DNA of 64,000 bases from Oscillospiraceae bacterium (GTDB taxonomy: Bacteria; Bacillota; Clostridia; Oscillospirales; Oscillospiraceae): the NCBI GenBank assembly GCA_009787625.1, contig WQSX01000002.1, positions 124,001 through 188,000 of the forward strand, read 5' to 3'. Every line of letters starts with the position of its first letter. Within the stretch, counting starts at the first letter, position 1. The notes below the pieces were generated by a model. The model saw only the letters and a program-made list of their open reading frames with translations. It made no database searches and had not been told where the DNA came from. Position numbers and translations under genes: made by a program. This document shows positions 55,764 through 64,000 of the stretch, one piece after another.

Positions 55764-57576
55764 CAGAATTTACTAAGCAATAAGCCCGTGCAAATTTTTT
55801 CATAATCCCTTCTTCGTTATGCATGCCACGAATGTAATCCTGTAAAAGCGGTTGCAGGTAATCAACCCAGAGTTGGTCGACGTCTATAACCTTAAGTTTC
55901 AAAAAGTACGAAGCACCAATTTGATAATTCTCGCCGAGTTCATAAACTTTGGCGATTTCAATGTTCAATGCTGTCATGCGACGAATTGCTTCTTCTTTAA
56001 GTTCATCGCTTAAGTCATCAAGCATTTCTAAGCGTTCGTTGGCTTTGATTTTGACAAAACGAAAACGTCGCCGCATAGCGAAATCAAAACTGTCAACGGA
56101 GCGGTCGATATCATTCATTGTGCCAATGATGTATACGTTTTCGGGAATGTAAAACTTTTCATCAGGATTATCATGCAAGTTAGCGTATTGAGTTGAAATT
56201 TCACCAACCTTGCCACGATACCCGGGGTCAATAGCAAAAAACAGCTCGCCAAAAATCTTAGATATTTCCCCACGGTTGATTTCGTCAATAATGAAAATGT
56301 ATGGCTTCATTTTTTCCTGCTTTGCGTTTGCTGTTACACCGGATGCTTTTTTTGCTTTTATTGCATTAAATATTGCCAAATAATAGGAGTAGCCTTGTGT
56401 TGCATTCAGTTTTCCGAAAAACTGAGTTACATCTTTTACTTGAGTAAAGTTTTGGTCAGATTCAAGCATTTCCCTGATTTCTTTTATATTTAACCTCAAT
56501 TTGTCAGATATTTTGTTTTCCGGAATGGAAATATTGATGTGCTTATCATCAACACTTGTGACGCAAAATTTTGTGCCACGTGCAATTTCTAACTCGTCGA
56601 CACCAAGCTCAATATCGGAAAAGTAATCTGCCATAAGTTCCTGAACAGAGGCCTCTTTTTCGAGTGTTTCCTGAGATTTTTGCGAATCATCGAAGTTCTT
56701 TTTTGCGCGAGTGGCAAATTTCTTGAACACGCCATCCCGTAGTTCAAAACCCATAGAACCATCGTCATTCGTCGTGGGTCGCAACCCTTCCACAAAATCT
56801 GAATAATCATAGCTCGGATGAAACTGCACAAATTCAACTTGTTTCTTCTGTTCGTCGGTCAGCGATGCATAATCATCAAAGTAGCCATTACTGATAATAT
56901 CTGCAGCGATTTCTTTTGCAAGATATGATTTGCCCGTACCGGGGGCACCGCAGAATATTATGTTTTTTGACTCAATGAGGTTCTTGGAATACGGATTCAA
57001 GTAGCCGTTAAATTCTTGAACTTGTTCCTCAATAACAGCCTCATCATGTTCAGATTGGGCAGCTTCTTTTTTATCTTTTTCACGATAAGTGAGAACAAAT
57101 TGACCACCTTCTTGTCCGAATCGTTTTAGACACTCTCTTACAAATACAATAGTTGAGAAAATATTCCAACAATAAATGACGAAAAACCGCCCGTTGCCAT
57201 AACTGTAGGTCATAAACTCAAGAGTATTACGGCTTTTTTTGTATTCTTCAACACTTTTAAAGATTCCTCGGATTACCCCTAAAGTCGGAGTATATTGGCA
57301 AATTGGAAAATCCTCTCTTTCTTCAACGGTTAAAGCAGCAATTTCCTTTTCAAATACCTGACAAGCAATTCGCGGCATTGTTTGATTAGAATTTCTTCGC
57401 TCACCTTTGTTGTAACTACGGCGAACAACTTTACCTGTGGCATCTTTGTAGTATGAATCTAATGGTTTATAGTTATCGCCCAGTCCAAGGTTATCGAGCG
57501 AGAACCTTTCGTCAGTTGACGTTACGCCGTCGGCGGTAATAATCAACTCATATTTTTCCTGTTTTGTATCTGTCAT
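55729..57576 (-). CDS. mcrB: McrB AAA+ GTPase of a McrBC system
   Basis: The C-terminal two thirds form the McrB-type AAA+ domain: Walker A GAPGTGKS near residue 206, QFHPSYDYSDFVEGLRP, Walker B IIDEINRGEISKIFGELF near 430, and MNDIDRSVDSFDFAMRRRF, a variant of the usual MNTxDRS. The first 185 residues are a separate domain I do not recognise, which should read the DNA modification. Length is 615 residues. GGAGGAAA precedes the ATG. With mcrC it makes a modification-dependent restriction system. Confidence 0.88.
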   Translation of the reverse strand: MTDTKQEKYELIITADGVTSTDERFSLDNLGLGDNYKPLDSYYKDATGKVVRRSYNKGERRNSNQTMPRIACQVFEKEIAALTVEEREDFPICQYTPTLGVIRGIFKSVEEYKKSRNTLEFMTYSYGNGRFFVIYCWNIFSTIVFVRECLKRFGQEGGQFVLTYREKDKKEAAQSEHDEAVIEEQVQEFNGYLNPYSKNLIESKNIIFCGAPGTGKSYLAKEIAADIISNGYFDDYASLTDEQKKQVEFVQFHPSYDYSDFVEGLRPTTNDDGSMGFELRDGVFKKFATRAKKNFDDSQKSQETLEKEASVQELMADYFSDIELGVDELEIARGTKFCVTSVDDKHINISIPENKISDKLRLNIKEIREMLESDQNFTQVKDVTQFFGKLNATQGYSYYLAIFNAIKAKKASGVTANAKQEKMKPYIFIIDEINRGEISKIFGELFFAIDPGYRGKVGEISTQYANLHDNPDEKFYIPENVYIIGTMNDIDRSVDSFDFAMRRRFRFVKIKANERLEMLDDLSDELKEEAIRRMTALNIEIAKVYELGENYQIGASYFLKLKVIDVDQLWVDYLQPLLQDYIRGMHNEEGIMKKFARAYCLVNSDEGDTDESAQD

Positions 57577-57753
57577 AATATTTCCTCCTCAAAATGGTTT
57601 TAGCTTCGACTGCATTACTATGTATGTTGCATTATATATCGAATACTTGAATAAATCTAGTGATAAATTACAGTGCATTCACATCAAAAAACTTTTAGAT
57701 TTCTCACAAAAACCTATCAAAAAACCAAACTTTTGGTAAAAAATTACTTTTTG

Positions 57754-57782
57754 TTGTGTTATTACTGCATATAGTGTAAAAT
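57754..57782 (+). promoter_or_regulatory. Probable murF promoter
   Basis: TTGTGT and TAAAAT are 17 bp apart, 50 bp before the gene. The 256-bp gap to mcrB contains no gene. Confidence 0.45.
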
Positions 57783-57832
57783 AAAATATGCTAATTTGTG
57801 CCTGAAAATGCTTGAAAGGAATGGTCATTAAT

Positions 57833-59209
57833 ATGAGTTTGTTGACACCTTGGAAGATTGCGGAGGCTACGGGCGGACGGTTTGTTGGACTCCAGTCCGC
57901 ATGTGAAATTTCTGTTTCGGGGGCGGTGCGAGACAATCGCGAGGTGAAGCCGGGCAATCTCTTTGTCTGCTTCTCCGGTGCGAGAGTAGATGGACATGAT
58001 TTCGCCAATGATGCATTTCAGCGAGGTGCCGCCTGCTGTCTTGCAGAGCGCGAAATTCCTGACGCAAAGGGTCCGTATGTGCTTGTGGATTCTACACTTA
58101 ATGCCATACGAGTGCTGGGGGCATATTATAGGAGTCTGTTTAATATTCCTGTAATCGGAATCACGGGAAGTGTTGGCAAGACTTCGGCGAAAGAACTTAT
58201 AGCCGCTGTTCTTGGCGCAAAATATAAGGTGCATAAAACAGACATGAACCTAAACAACGACATAGGTGTGCCGCTGACATTGCTCGCCCTAAAGGAGCAC
58301 CACGAAGCTGCTGTTGTAGAGATGGGCATTAGCGATTTTGGAGATATGTCGAGACTTGCCATTATGGTACGTCCGGATATTTTTGTTATGACTAAAATTG
58401 GATATGCACACATCGACAACCTCGGCGACTTGCAGGGCGTTTTAAAAGCTAAGACTGAAGCGTTCCCATACATGAAACCAAACGGAATCGCAGTGATGAA
58501 CGGCGACGATGATCTTTTACGCGGTTTTAATACAGGCAGGAAAACTTACACTTTTGGACTCGTTAGAAACAACAATTTTCGTGCGGAAAATATAGTGAGC
58601 AACGGAGTCGATTCGATAACTCTTACAATAGCGCACGGTAAAGACCGTTATGAAGTGACCATACCCGCATTTGGAAGCCACATTTCAGCTATTGCACCCG
58701 CCGCCGCCGCTGTTGCAGACCTTTTGGGGCTCACTATAGATGAAATTCAAAAGGGTTTTGCCTCATATTCGTCTGTTGCCGGAAGGGCAAAAGTTTCCGT
58801 GAGTTCAGGAATTACTCTCATAGATGACTGCTACAACGCAAACCCCAACTCGGTGAAAGCCGCCCTAACGTCGATTGGCTCACTCAACTGCAGGCGTGTT
58901 GCGGTTTTGGGCGACATGCTCGACTTGGGTGAGGGTTCGGCACAGATGCACCGCGATGTTGGAGCTTTTGCTGTGGAGTGCGGTACAAACTTACTTGTTT
59001 GCCAAGGTGAGCAAGCGAAGTATTTCTGCGAAGGCTACAAGTCCGCAGGTGGCAATGCGGATTCGGTTATTCATTATAGCGAGTTTGAGAGCCTTTTGAA
59101 AGATTTGCCGAAACTCATAAAAAAAGGTGATGCCGTCTTAGTGAAGGCATCACGAGGTATGGGTTTTGAAAGATTACTTCCCGCCACCAAGGGCTTGTTG
59201 GAAAGATAG
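57833..59209 (+). CDS. murF: UDP-MurNAc-tripeptide--D-Ala-D-Ala ligase
   Basis: MurF adds D-Ala-D-Ala to the cell-wall precursor in the cytoplasm. The protein of 458 residues has the ATP loop GITGSVGKTSAKELI, the NLNNDIGVPLTLL segment and DDCYNANPNSVKAAL, all Mur ligase marks, with an N-terminal MurF domain (AVRDNREVKPGNLFVCF). The start is ATG 57833, 12 codon-frame bases after the false ATG inside GAAAGGAATGGTCATT. Its 3' end overlaps the convergent gene at 59174 by 36 bases. No other mur gene is in the window. Confidence 0.95.
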   Translation: MSLLTPWKIAEATGGRFVGLQSACEISVSGAVRDNREVKPGNLFVCFSGARVDGHDFANDAFQRGAACCLAEREIPDAKGPYVLVDSTLNAIRVLGAYYRSLFNIPVIGITGSVGKTSAKELIAAVLGAKYKVHKTDMNLNNDIGVPLTLLALKEHHEAAVVEMGISDFGDMSRLAIMVRPDIFVMTKIGYAHIDNLGDLQGVLKAKTEAFPYMKPNGIAVMNGDDDLLRGFNTGRKTYTFGLVRNNNFRAENIVSNGVDSITLTIAHGKDRYEVTIPAFGSHISAIAPAAAAVADLLGLTIDEIQKGFASYSSVAGRAKVSVSSGITLIDDCYNANPNSVKAALTSIGSLNCRRVAVLGDMLDLGEGSAQMHRDVGAFAVECGTNLLVCQGEQAKYFCEGYKSAGGNADSVIHYSEFESLLKDLPKLIKKGDAVLVKASRGMGFERLLPATKGLLER

Positions 59210-59845
59210 GCGAATCTCAACGCTGTCTCCATCAGGTGCGCTACCAACCGTGAAGAAAACTATATCGCCCCTTGCCACGCCCAGCTCAAGAAGTTCGTAT
59301 GTGAGTGAATTTATAATGTTTGATCTGCCGTTATCCGGCAATTCCGGTATTTCAACAACAACTCTTGCGCCCGGAGTATTTCTTGGTGATGCAAGAAAAT
59401 CTACAAGCCTTGACGCTGTATGTTCGTCAAGTGCTGTTTGTGTTCTGTGAAAGAATATGAACGCCATTGTTCCGGCAGCAACATCTAAACCAACCAGCCC
59501 ATATTCGCCGGGGTCTTGCGTTTCATCACCATCATGACCGGGAGGAGGAGCGCCGCCATTGCCTTCCTCTCTTGGCTCTTCTTCAGGCGGTTCAGTTTCA
59601 ACGGCTATAGTTTCAGTCGAATCGGTGTTTTGACCACTGCCGCCTCGTGTTGGGTTATGAATTATTCCGCTGGACAACTCCTCGTCAGAATCGGATGCAT
59701 CATCTGCAACATCGACAGATATGTCCGGCGTGTGGGTGCCGCCCCATGCGTTGATGGAAATGATAAAAGAAAGCACTACTAACACAAGTACGAATAAAAC
59801 TACAATTATAAACTTGCCACGTTCCGTAATTTCATAGCCTTTCAT
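59174..59845 (-). CDS. Membrane-anchored protein of unknown function
   Basis: The 223-residue protein has a short cytoplasmic start, one membrane helix (about 12-34), an extracytoplasmic Asp/Glu/Pro/Gly-rich linker (about 40-125) and a compact C-terminal domain of about 95 residues. That domain (FIFFHRTQTALDEHTASRLV, then NIINSLTYELLELGV) vaguely resembles OmpA-type peptidoglycan binding, but this is weak. ATG 59845 is preferred; the ATG at 59857 is part of the GAAAGGATGGTCATC ribosome-site element. Confidence 0.7.
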   Translation of the reverse strand: MKGYEITERGKFIIVVLFVLVLVVLSFIISINAWGGTHTPDISVDVADDASDSDEELSSGIIHNPTRGGSGQNTDSTETIAVETEPPEEEPREEGNGGAPPPGHDGDETQDPGEYGLVGLDVAAGTMAFIFFHRTQTALDEHTASRLVDFLASPRNTPGARVVVEIPELPDNGRSNIINSLTYELLELGVARGDIVFFTVGSAPDGDSVEIRLSFQQALGGGK

Positions 59846-59984
59846 ATTGATGACCATCCTTTCCTTTCGGAAATCTTATAGAGAAAAAAGCGAATAGCTT
59901 CATAAATTCACATATGAGCTGTTATGGTATCATATTTATTTCATTTATGCAAACATTTTTTATGTAAACTTAAAAACTTGTAAA

Positions 59985-60929
59985 CTACCCTGAGATAAAT
60001 GTTAAAATTTCTTTCAAGCGTTGAGCCTCAGCTTCAATGGTGAAAAATTGCCTTTTGTGCAAGTCTCTGCGGCTTTCAAGAAGTTTTTTCGCTCGCACAA
60101 CCTGATGTTCCAGTGACTCAATTTCTGCATGGCGTGCCGCAATGTAATCATCGGTGTGCCTTGCAAATCTTTCTGCATACTCTTTAAGCATTTTCACGCG
60201 CAAAACTCCATCGCCCATGAGCATGTCATAATCAAAACCGGAGGCTGTGATGATTTTGTTTACTATCTCGCGACGAGATGAATCCGGGAGTGAATCGGGG
60301 AGTGTTCTGAGATATTCTTCAATGAGGTATACTGAATCTGTTTTTCTTGGGCGGAGCGCTAACGCCTCGTATAGTTCATTTATATTGAGATATCTCTCGG
60401 TATAGTTGTCGGGTTGTTGCCGCGGAGAAGAAAATGTTGGTTCCGGAGTGGGGGACTCTGCCGGGACTCCATCACTGCTTTCTTGTCTAAATGGAGTGAA
60501 ACTTGCTTGTGGTGGCGGCATTTCCGACCTTTGAGGGGGGGGAACTTGAGGTGGAATATATGGCTCAGGCTCAGGTTCAGGCTCCGGAGCAGGTGATGGC
60601 GCAGGTGTTGAAGGAGCGTAGAGACTTTCGTCAATTGTTGTTGTGGGATATCTGGTCGGTAAGGAACCAGAGGAAAAGCTCTCTGTTTTATCGGTTTCGC
60701 CTGCATCTGGCTCGTCAGGGAATGACTGAGTGTTAATCCCCGGAACGGGTTGTCTGGAGGCTGTCTTAATAACAGAATCATCCGGTGTATCAAATATTGG
60801 CTTGATATCCGGATTGTATTTCGTGATTGTATCATTAAGACTGTCGCCCGTGGTGTCCTCGACTTTTCTAATCAATCCTCTGCGCTCCAGCATTGACTTA
60901 AGTTTGCTCTCGCTTTTCTTTCCTGCCAT
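59985..60929 (-). CDS. Proline-rich coiled-coil protein of unknown function
   Basis: The 314-residue protein starts with a short basic, helical segment, followed by a disordered Pro/Glu/Ser region (about 45-180) with a PEPEPEPEP run, and ends in a helical domain (about 185-314) with a coiled coil. I recognise no family. ATG at 60929 follows GGAGGT. Its promoter at 61013-61040 is near consensus, and a perfect palindrome lies in its leader. The gene is divergent from metG. Confidence 0.65.
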   Translation of the reverse strand: MAGKKSESKLKSMLERRGLIRKVEDTTGDSLNDTITKYNPDIKPIFDTPDDSVIKTASRQPVPGINTQSFPDEPDAGETDKTESFSSGSLPTRYPTTTIDESLYAPSTPAPSPAPEPEPEPEPYIPPQVPPPQRSEMPPPQASFTPFRQESSDGVPAESPTPEPTFSSPRQQPDNYTERYLNINELYEALALRPRKTDSVYLIEEYLRTLPDSLPDSSRREIVNKIITASGFDYDMLMGDGVLRVKMLKEYAERFARHTDDYIAARHAEIESLEHQVVRAKKLLESRRDLHKRQFFTIEAEAQRLKEILTFISG

Positions 60930-60971
60930 AGCTCGGACCTCCAACCTGTCTTTTTTATGTGAATTTATCGT

Positions 60972-60989
60972 GTTAAGGAATTCCTTAAC
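60972..60989. promoter_or_regulatory. Perfect 18-bp palindrome in the divergent region
   Basis: GTTAAGGAATTCCTTAAC is its own reverse complement. It lies in the leader of the minus-strand gene, about 17 nt after the inferred transcription start, suggesting an operator. Confidence 0.5.
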
Positions 60990-61012
60990 TGAACATAGTC
61001 TCCATTTAAGAT

Positions 61013-61040
61013 TTTATAGCAAAATTAGTACATATGTCAA
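61013..61040 (-). promoter_or_regulatory. Sigma-A promoter of the coiled-coil gene
   Basis: On the minus strand TTGACA (61040-61035) and TATAAA (61018-61013) are 16 bp apart, with a TG extension. Confidence 0.7.
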
Positions 61041-61077
61041 GGTTTATTTATGAAAGACTGGATTTTTTTCAAAAATA

Positions 61078-61086
61078 TGTTATAAT
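61078..61086 (+). promoter_or_regulatory. Extended -10 promoter of metG
   Basis: TGTTATAAT is a perfect extended -10 box; no clear -35 is visible. It lies about 90 bp before metG. Confidence 0.55.
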
Positions 61087-61176
61087 GAGCACCAAGGCGA
61101 AAGAATATTGCCATACAGTGTGGGCAGTAGAAATACTGTTTTACGACTGAATAAAACACTTGAAAGGGTCTATCCA

Positions 61177-62736
61177 ATGGCTAAAGAAACATTCTACATC
61201 ACAACACCAATTTACTATCCTTCAAACAAGCTACACGTCGGCAACGCCTACTGCACAGTGATTGCGGACGCCATGGCGAGGTATAAGCGAATGCGTGGTT
61301 ATGATGTTATGTTCCTTACCGGCACGGATGAACATGGCGTTAAAATCGAACAATGCGCGCAGGCGCAGGGCGTTTCCCCTAAAGATTTTGTCGATAACAT
61401 GATTAGTGGCGAGGGTGGAATTCTCGACCTTTGGAAAATTTTAAATATCTCTTATGATCGTTTTATTCGCACAACAGACGATTACCACATCGAGTCTGCT
61501 CAGAAGATTTTTAAGACTCTGTATGAAAAAGGTGACATCTATAAAGGCGTTTATAAAGGCAGTTACTGCGCCCCTTGCGAGTCGTTTTGGACATCAAGCC
61601 AGCTTGTGGAAGGAAAATGCCCTGACTGTTCACGCGATGTTTCCGAAGCCGAAGAGGAGGCATATTTCTTCAAACAATCAAAATATGCCGAGCAGATAAT
61701 GAAGCTGATTCCAGACTATTTGGAGCCTAAGTCCCGAGTTAATGAGATGATGAACAACTTTCTGTTGCCGGGGTTAGATGATGTCTGCGTCTCCCGCACA
61801 TCATTCAAGTGGGGTATTCCGGTTGAGCTTGACCCCGGACATGTCATGTACGTGTGGATTGACGCACTTTCCAACTACATCACCGCTCTCGGTTACGGCA
61901 ATGGCAAGTATAACGACTTTGGCAAATACTGGCCTTGCGATGTGCATTTAGTCGGTAAGGAAATCGTGCGTTTTCACTCTATCATGTGGCCTGCAATGCT
62001 GATTGCTCTTGACGTGCCGCTTCCGAAAAAGGTTCTTGGTACAGGGTGGTTGCTTTTTGACGGAGAAAAGATGGGCAAGTCAAAAGGCAACTCAGCAGAC
62101 CCAATAGCGCTCTCTGAGCGTTACGGAGTGGATGCTCTACGCTTTTTCCTGCTCCGTGAATACAATTTGACATTCGGTTCTGACGGCCCCTTTAGTGTCG
62201 AGCTGTTAATTTCGCGAATAAATCAAGACTTAGCCAATGACCTTGGAAACCTCGTGTCCCGAACTGTTTCAATGGTGGAGAAGTATTTCGGCGGAACTTT
62301 GCCGAGCGAGCATGTTGCTCAGCCTTTGGACAACGAACTCATTGCAGTGGCTGAAAACTTGCACAAAGTATATGCAGAGCATATGGATAATTTTGATTTT
62401 CAGAATGCTTTTTCTGAAGTTTTAAAGGTCACGTCCCGTGCAAACAAATACATAGACGAGACAACACCTTGGGTTTTAGGCAAAGATGAGTCCGAGTTTC
62501 CGAGACTTGCGGCAGTTTTGTATAACTTACTTGAAGCTATACGCATATGTACTGTTTTGCTTATTCCTGCAATGCCCGATTCCTGTGAGAAAATTCTCGG
62601 CTTCATTGGCGCCGCTGAGGAGATGAAAACTTTTGACAGCACTATATCTTTTGGACATCTCTCTAAAAATGTCACAGTCAGTAAAGGGGAGATACTATTC
62701 CCTCGACTTGATATTAAAAAAGAGTTGGAAATTTAA
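61177..62736 (+). CDS. metG: Methionyl-tRNA synthetase
   Basis: This class I synthetase of 519 residues has the HIGH motif as PSNKLHVGNAY, the KMSKS motif as GEKMGKSKGNS, and a zinc knuckle with two CxxC pairs (CAPC, CPDC). The C-terminal tRNA-binding (EMAP-like) domain of longer forms is absent. The start at 61177 is set by GAAAGGG; the open frame from 61108 lacks one. Followed after 52 bases by uppP. Confidence 0.96.
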   Translation: MAKETFYITTPIYYPSNKLHVGNAYCTVIADAMARYKRMRGYDVMFLTGTDEHGVKIEQCAQAQGVSPKDFVDNMISGEGGILDLWKILNISYDRFIRTTDDYHIESAQKIFKTLYEKGDIYKGVYKGSYCAPCESFWTSSQLVEGKCPDCSRDVSEAEEEAYFFKQSKYAEQIMKLIPDYLEPKSRVNEMMNNFLLPGLDDVCVSRTSFKWGIPVELDPGHVMYVWIDALSNYITALGYGNGKYNDFGKYWPCDVHLVGKEIVRFHSIMWPAMLIALDVPLPKKVLGTGWLLFDGEKMGKSKGNSADPIALSERYGVDALRFFLLREYNLTFGSDGPFSVELLISRINQDLANDLGNLVSRTVSMVEKYFGGTLPSEHVAQPLDNELIAVAENLHKVYAEHMDNFDFQNAFSEVLKVTSRANKYIDETTPWVLGKDESEFPRLAAVLYNLLEAIRICTVLLIPAMPDSCEKILGFIGAAEEMKTFDSTISFGHLSKNVTVSKGEILFPRLDIKKELEI

Positions 62737-62788
62737 ATCCGTTTTAGTTTAGAAAATAGGTCATGCAAAGAAAGGAATGGTCATTTTT

Positions 62789-63625
62789 ATGAATGTGCTC
62801 ATCGCGTTGTTTCTGGGGCTTGTTCAGGGGATAACTGAGTTTCTCCCCGTTTCCAGCTCAGGACATTTAGCCGTGTTGCAAAATCTCATGAATGTGCAAG
62901 AGCCTGATTTACTGTTTGAACTACTGCTTCACATGGGAACGCTGATTTCCATACTGGTTGTATACAGGACTGAAGTCAAAGAAATGCTTAGAGATGGCAT
63001 AGAATATGTCCGCTTCAAGTCCGACTCAAACGCTGATGAACCTGTCACGTTAAAGCCACCCGGCAGAGCGCTACTACTCGTGATTGTTGGCACACTGCCA
63101 ATGTTGATAGGGGTTTTCTTCATAGGAGCTATTGAACGGCTGTTTTTTAATACTTTTTTCATCGCCTTCGCGTTTTTAGTCACAGGTGGTCTTTTATTCG
63201 TTTCATCGAGATTCATTGCACAGGGAAATAAGACAGAGAAGACAATGACAATCGTTGATGCGCTACTAATTGGACTATCTCAGACAGTGGCACTCCTTCC
63301 CGGATTGTCGCGCTCCGGCACCACTATAGCAGTCGGCTTGGCTCGTGGATTATCAGGACAATTTGCGGTAAGGTTTTCCTTACTCTTGGCAATTCCTGCA
63401 ATATTGGGCGGCTTTGTGGTTACACTTTTCAGGGCAATCACCGGAGGTGCCGACTTCGCAAACCTACACGCATACCTCGCAGGATTTGTTGTAGCGGCAG
63501 TCGTCGGTTACTTTGCGATTCAGCTTATCCGCATGTTGATGGCAAAAGGTCGCTTTGGTAACATTGCATACTATTGTTGGGGTGTTGGTATTCTAACGCT
63601 GATTTGGTCGCTAATTGCAATGTGA
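62789..63625 (+). CDS. uppP: Undecaprenyl-diphosphatase
   Basis: UppP (BacA) recycles the lipid carrier of cell-wall synthesis and gives some bacitracin resistance. The 278-residue membrane protein has the two active-site motifs GITEFLPVSSSGHL and LPGLSRSGTTIAVG. ATG 62789 is chosen; ATG 62777 lies in the GAAAGGAATGGTCATT element. ftsK starts 46 bases after the stop. Confidence 0.96.
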   Translation: MNVLIALFLGLVQGITEFLPVSSSGHLAVLQNLMNVQEPDLLFELLLHMGTLISILVVYRTEVKEMLRDGIEYVRFKSDSNADEPVTLKPPGRALLLVIVGTLPMLIGVFFIGAIERLFFNTFFIAFAFLVTGGLLFVSSRFIAQGNKTEKTMTIVDALLIGLSQTVALLPGLSRSGTTIAVGLARGLSGQFAVRFSLLLAIPAILGGFVVTLFRAITGGADFANLHAYLAGFVVAAVVGYFAIQLIRMLMAKGRFGNIAYYCWGVGILTLIWSLIAM

Positions 63626-63670
63626 CAGGGGATACTGAACAGTTCTGTTATTTAAAGTTAGGAGTTTTAC

Positions 63671-64000
63671 GTGGCACAGGCTAGAGGGAAAAAAAAGGCT
63701 TCTACGAGTTCGAGAGCCTCTACAAAAACAACAAAAACTGAGCCGGCGGTCACCACATCGACTGAGCGCGCAGAGCGAAGCCAAACACCGCGCAGGCGGG
63801 GAATTATGGCTATCGTCTGTTTTGCGTTGGGTTTGTTCGCTTTTATCGGATATTTTGACAATGAGCCAATCTTTATAAGCTTTTTAACAGGTTTTATCAT
63901 GAGACTTATCGGGAGCGGATTTTATGCCCTGCCGCCTGCACTCATAATGTGTTCGGTGATTTTGGTGTTCCACAAGGGACGCCCCATACTTTTAAGAACT
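63671..64000 (+). CDS. FtsK/SpoIIIE DNA translocase, N-terminal part
   Basis: The frame is open from GTG at 63671 to the end of the window, 110 codons. A basic, Ser/Thr-rich start (RGKKKASTSSRASTKTTKT) is followed by two membrane segments (RRGIMAIVCFALGLFAFIGY and about 82-102), as in the N-terminus of FtsK/SpoIIIE. The motor domain lies outside. AGGAG precedes the GTG. It would pump chromosome ends at the division septum. Confidence 0.75.
   Translation, partial: MAQARGKKKASTSSRASTKTTKTEPAVTTSTERAERSQTPRRRGIMAIVCFALGLFAFIGYFDNEPIFISFLTGFIMRLIGSGFYALPPALIMCSVILVFHKGRPILLRT

Noticed and set aside
1-64000. CRISPR arrays and insertion sequences
   Set aside because: No regularly spaced direct repeats and no transposase genes were seen; the repeated sequences are short dispersed palindromes.

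Overview
The window looks like a chromosome segment of a motile, low-to-moderate GC member of the Bacillota, most likely an uncultured Clostridia lineage. The reasons are strong AGGAGG-type ribosome sites, canonical sigma-A promoters with 16-18 bp spacers, a sepF/divIVA division cluster, a ClpC-type unfoldase, FliL and flagellin genes, and short GC-rich palindromic repeats of a kind common in Clostridia. I cannot name a genus.

Layout. 0-26.5 kb is mostly housekeeping on the plus strand: pgsA and a zinc-finger ClpC; a chemoreceptor facing a CheW protein; an ASKHA protein and miaB on the minus strand; then a degenerate alanine-racemase homologue, mutL and miaA, followed by an HlyD-like protein, yggS, sepF, divIVA, ileS, lspA, rluD and tadA. 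A lone receiver protein and a MoxR/DUF58/transglutaminase operon with a long structured leader follow. 26.5-39.4 kb is accessory DNA: a YdeI-like gene, a TIR-domain gene, a relic of a serine recombinase, and then an integrated element of about 10.8 kb. The element carries an HUH rolling-circle Rep, an FtsK/TcpA-like ATPase, an EcoRI-family DNA methyltransferase paired with a DUF262-HNH protein, a J-domain protein, an XRE regulator and a large serine integrase, and it abuts tRNA-Asn. 39.4-64 kb holds a FliL-like lipoprotein, an HDAC-family amidohydrolase, lysA behind tRNA-Met and tRNA-Glu, a 2807-residue surface protein, flagellin, a DUF6883/DUF4926 pair sitting before the relic of a second flagellin gene, McrBC, murF, two envelope-type hypotheticals, metG, uppP and the start of ftsK.

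The points I find most worth attention are these. An 11-bp direct repeat may mark the ends of the element; joining its ends would give the integrase a new stop codon, and its present C-terminus is encoded by the antisense strand of tRNA-Asn. The element has a minimal Rep + FtsK-like plan with no conjugation pore, plus a methyltransferase/DUF262-HNH pair. A 40-bp sequence is repeated in front of its two leftward operons. A flagellin relic differs from the intact gene only at synonymous codon positions and one non-coding base. The racemase homologue has lost the PLP lysine and other active-site residues. Dispersed palindromic repeats have been absorbed into the mutL linker and supply the stop codons of ileS, miaA and the giant surface protein. 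A 16-nt leader, GAAAGGAATGGTCATT, recurs before at least six unrelated genes and creates false upstream starts.

All coordinates and motif matches were read by eye; no database search was run. Family names rest on recognised motifs.
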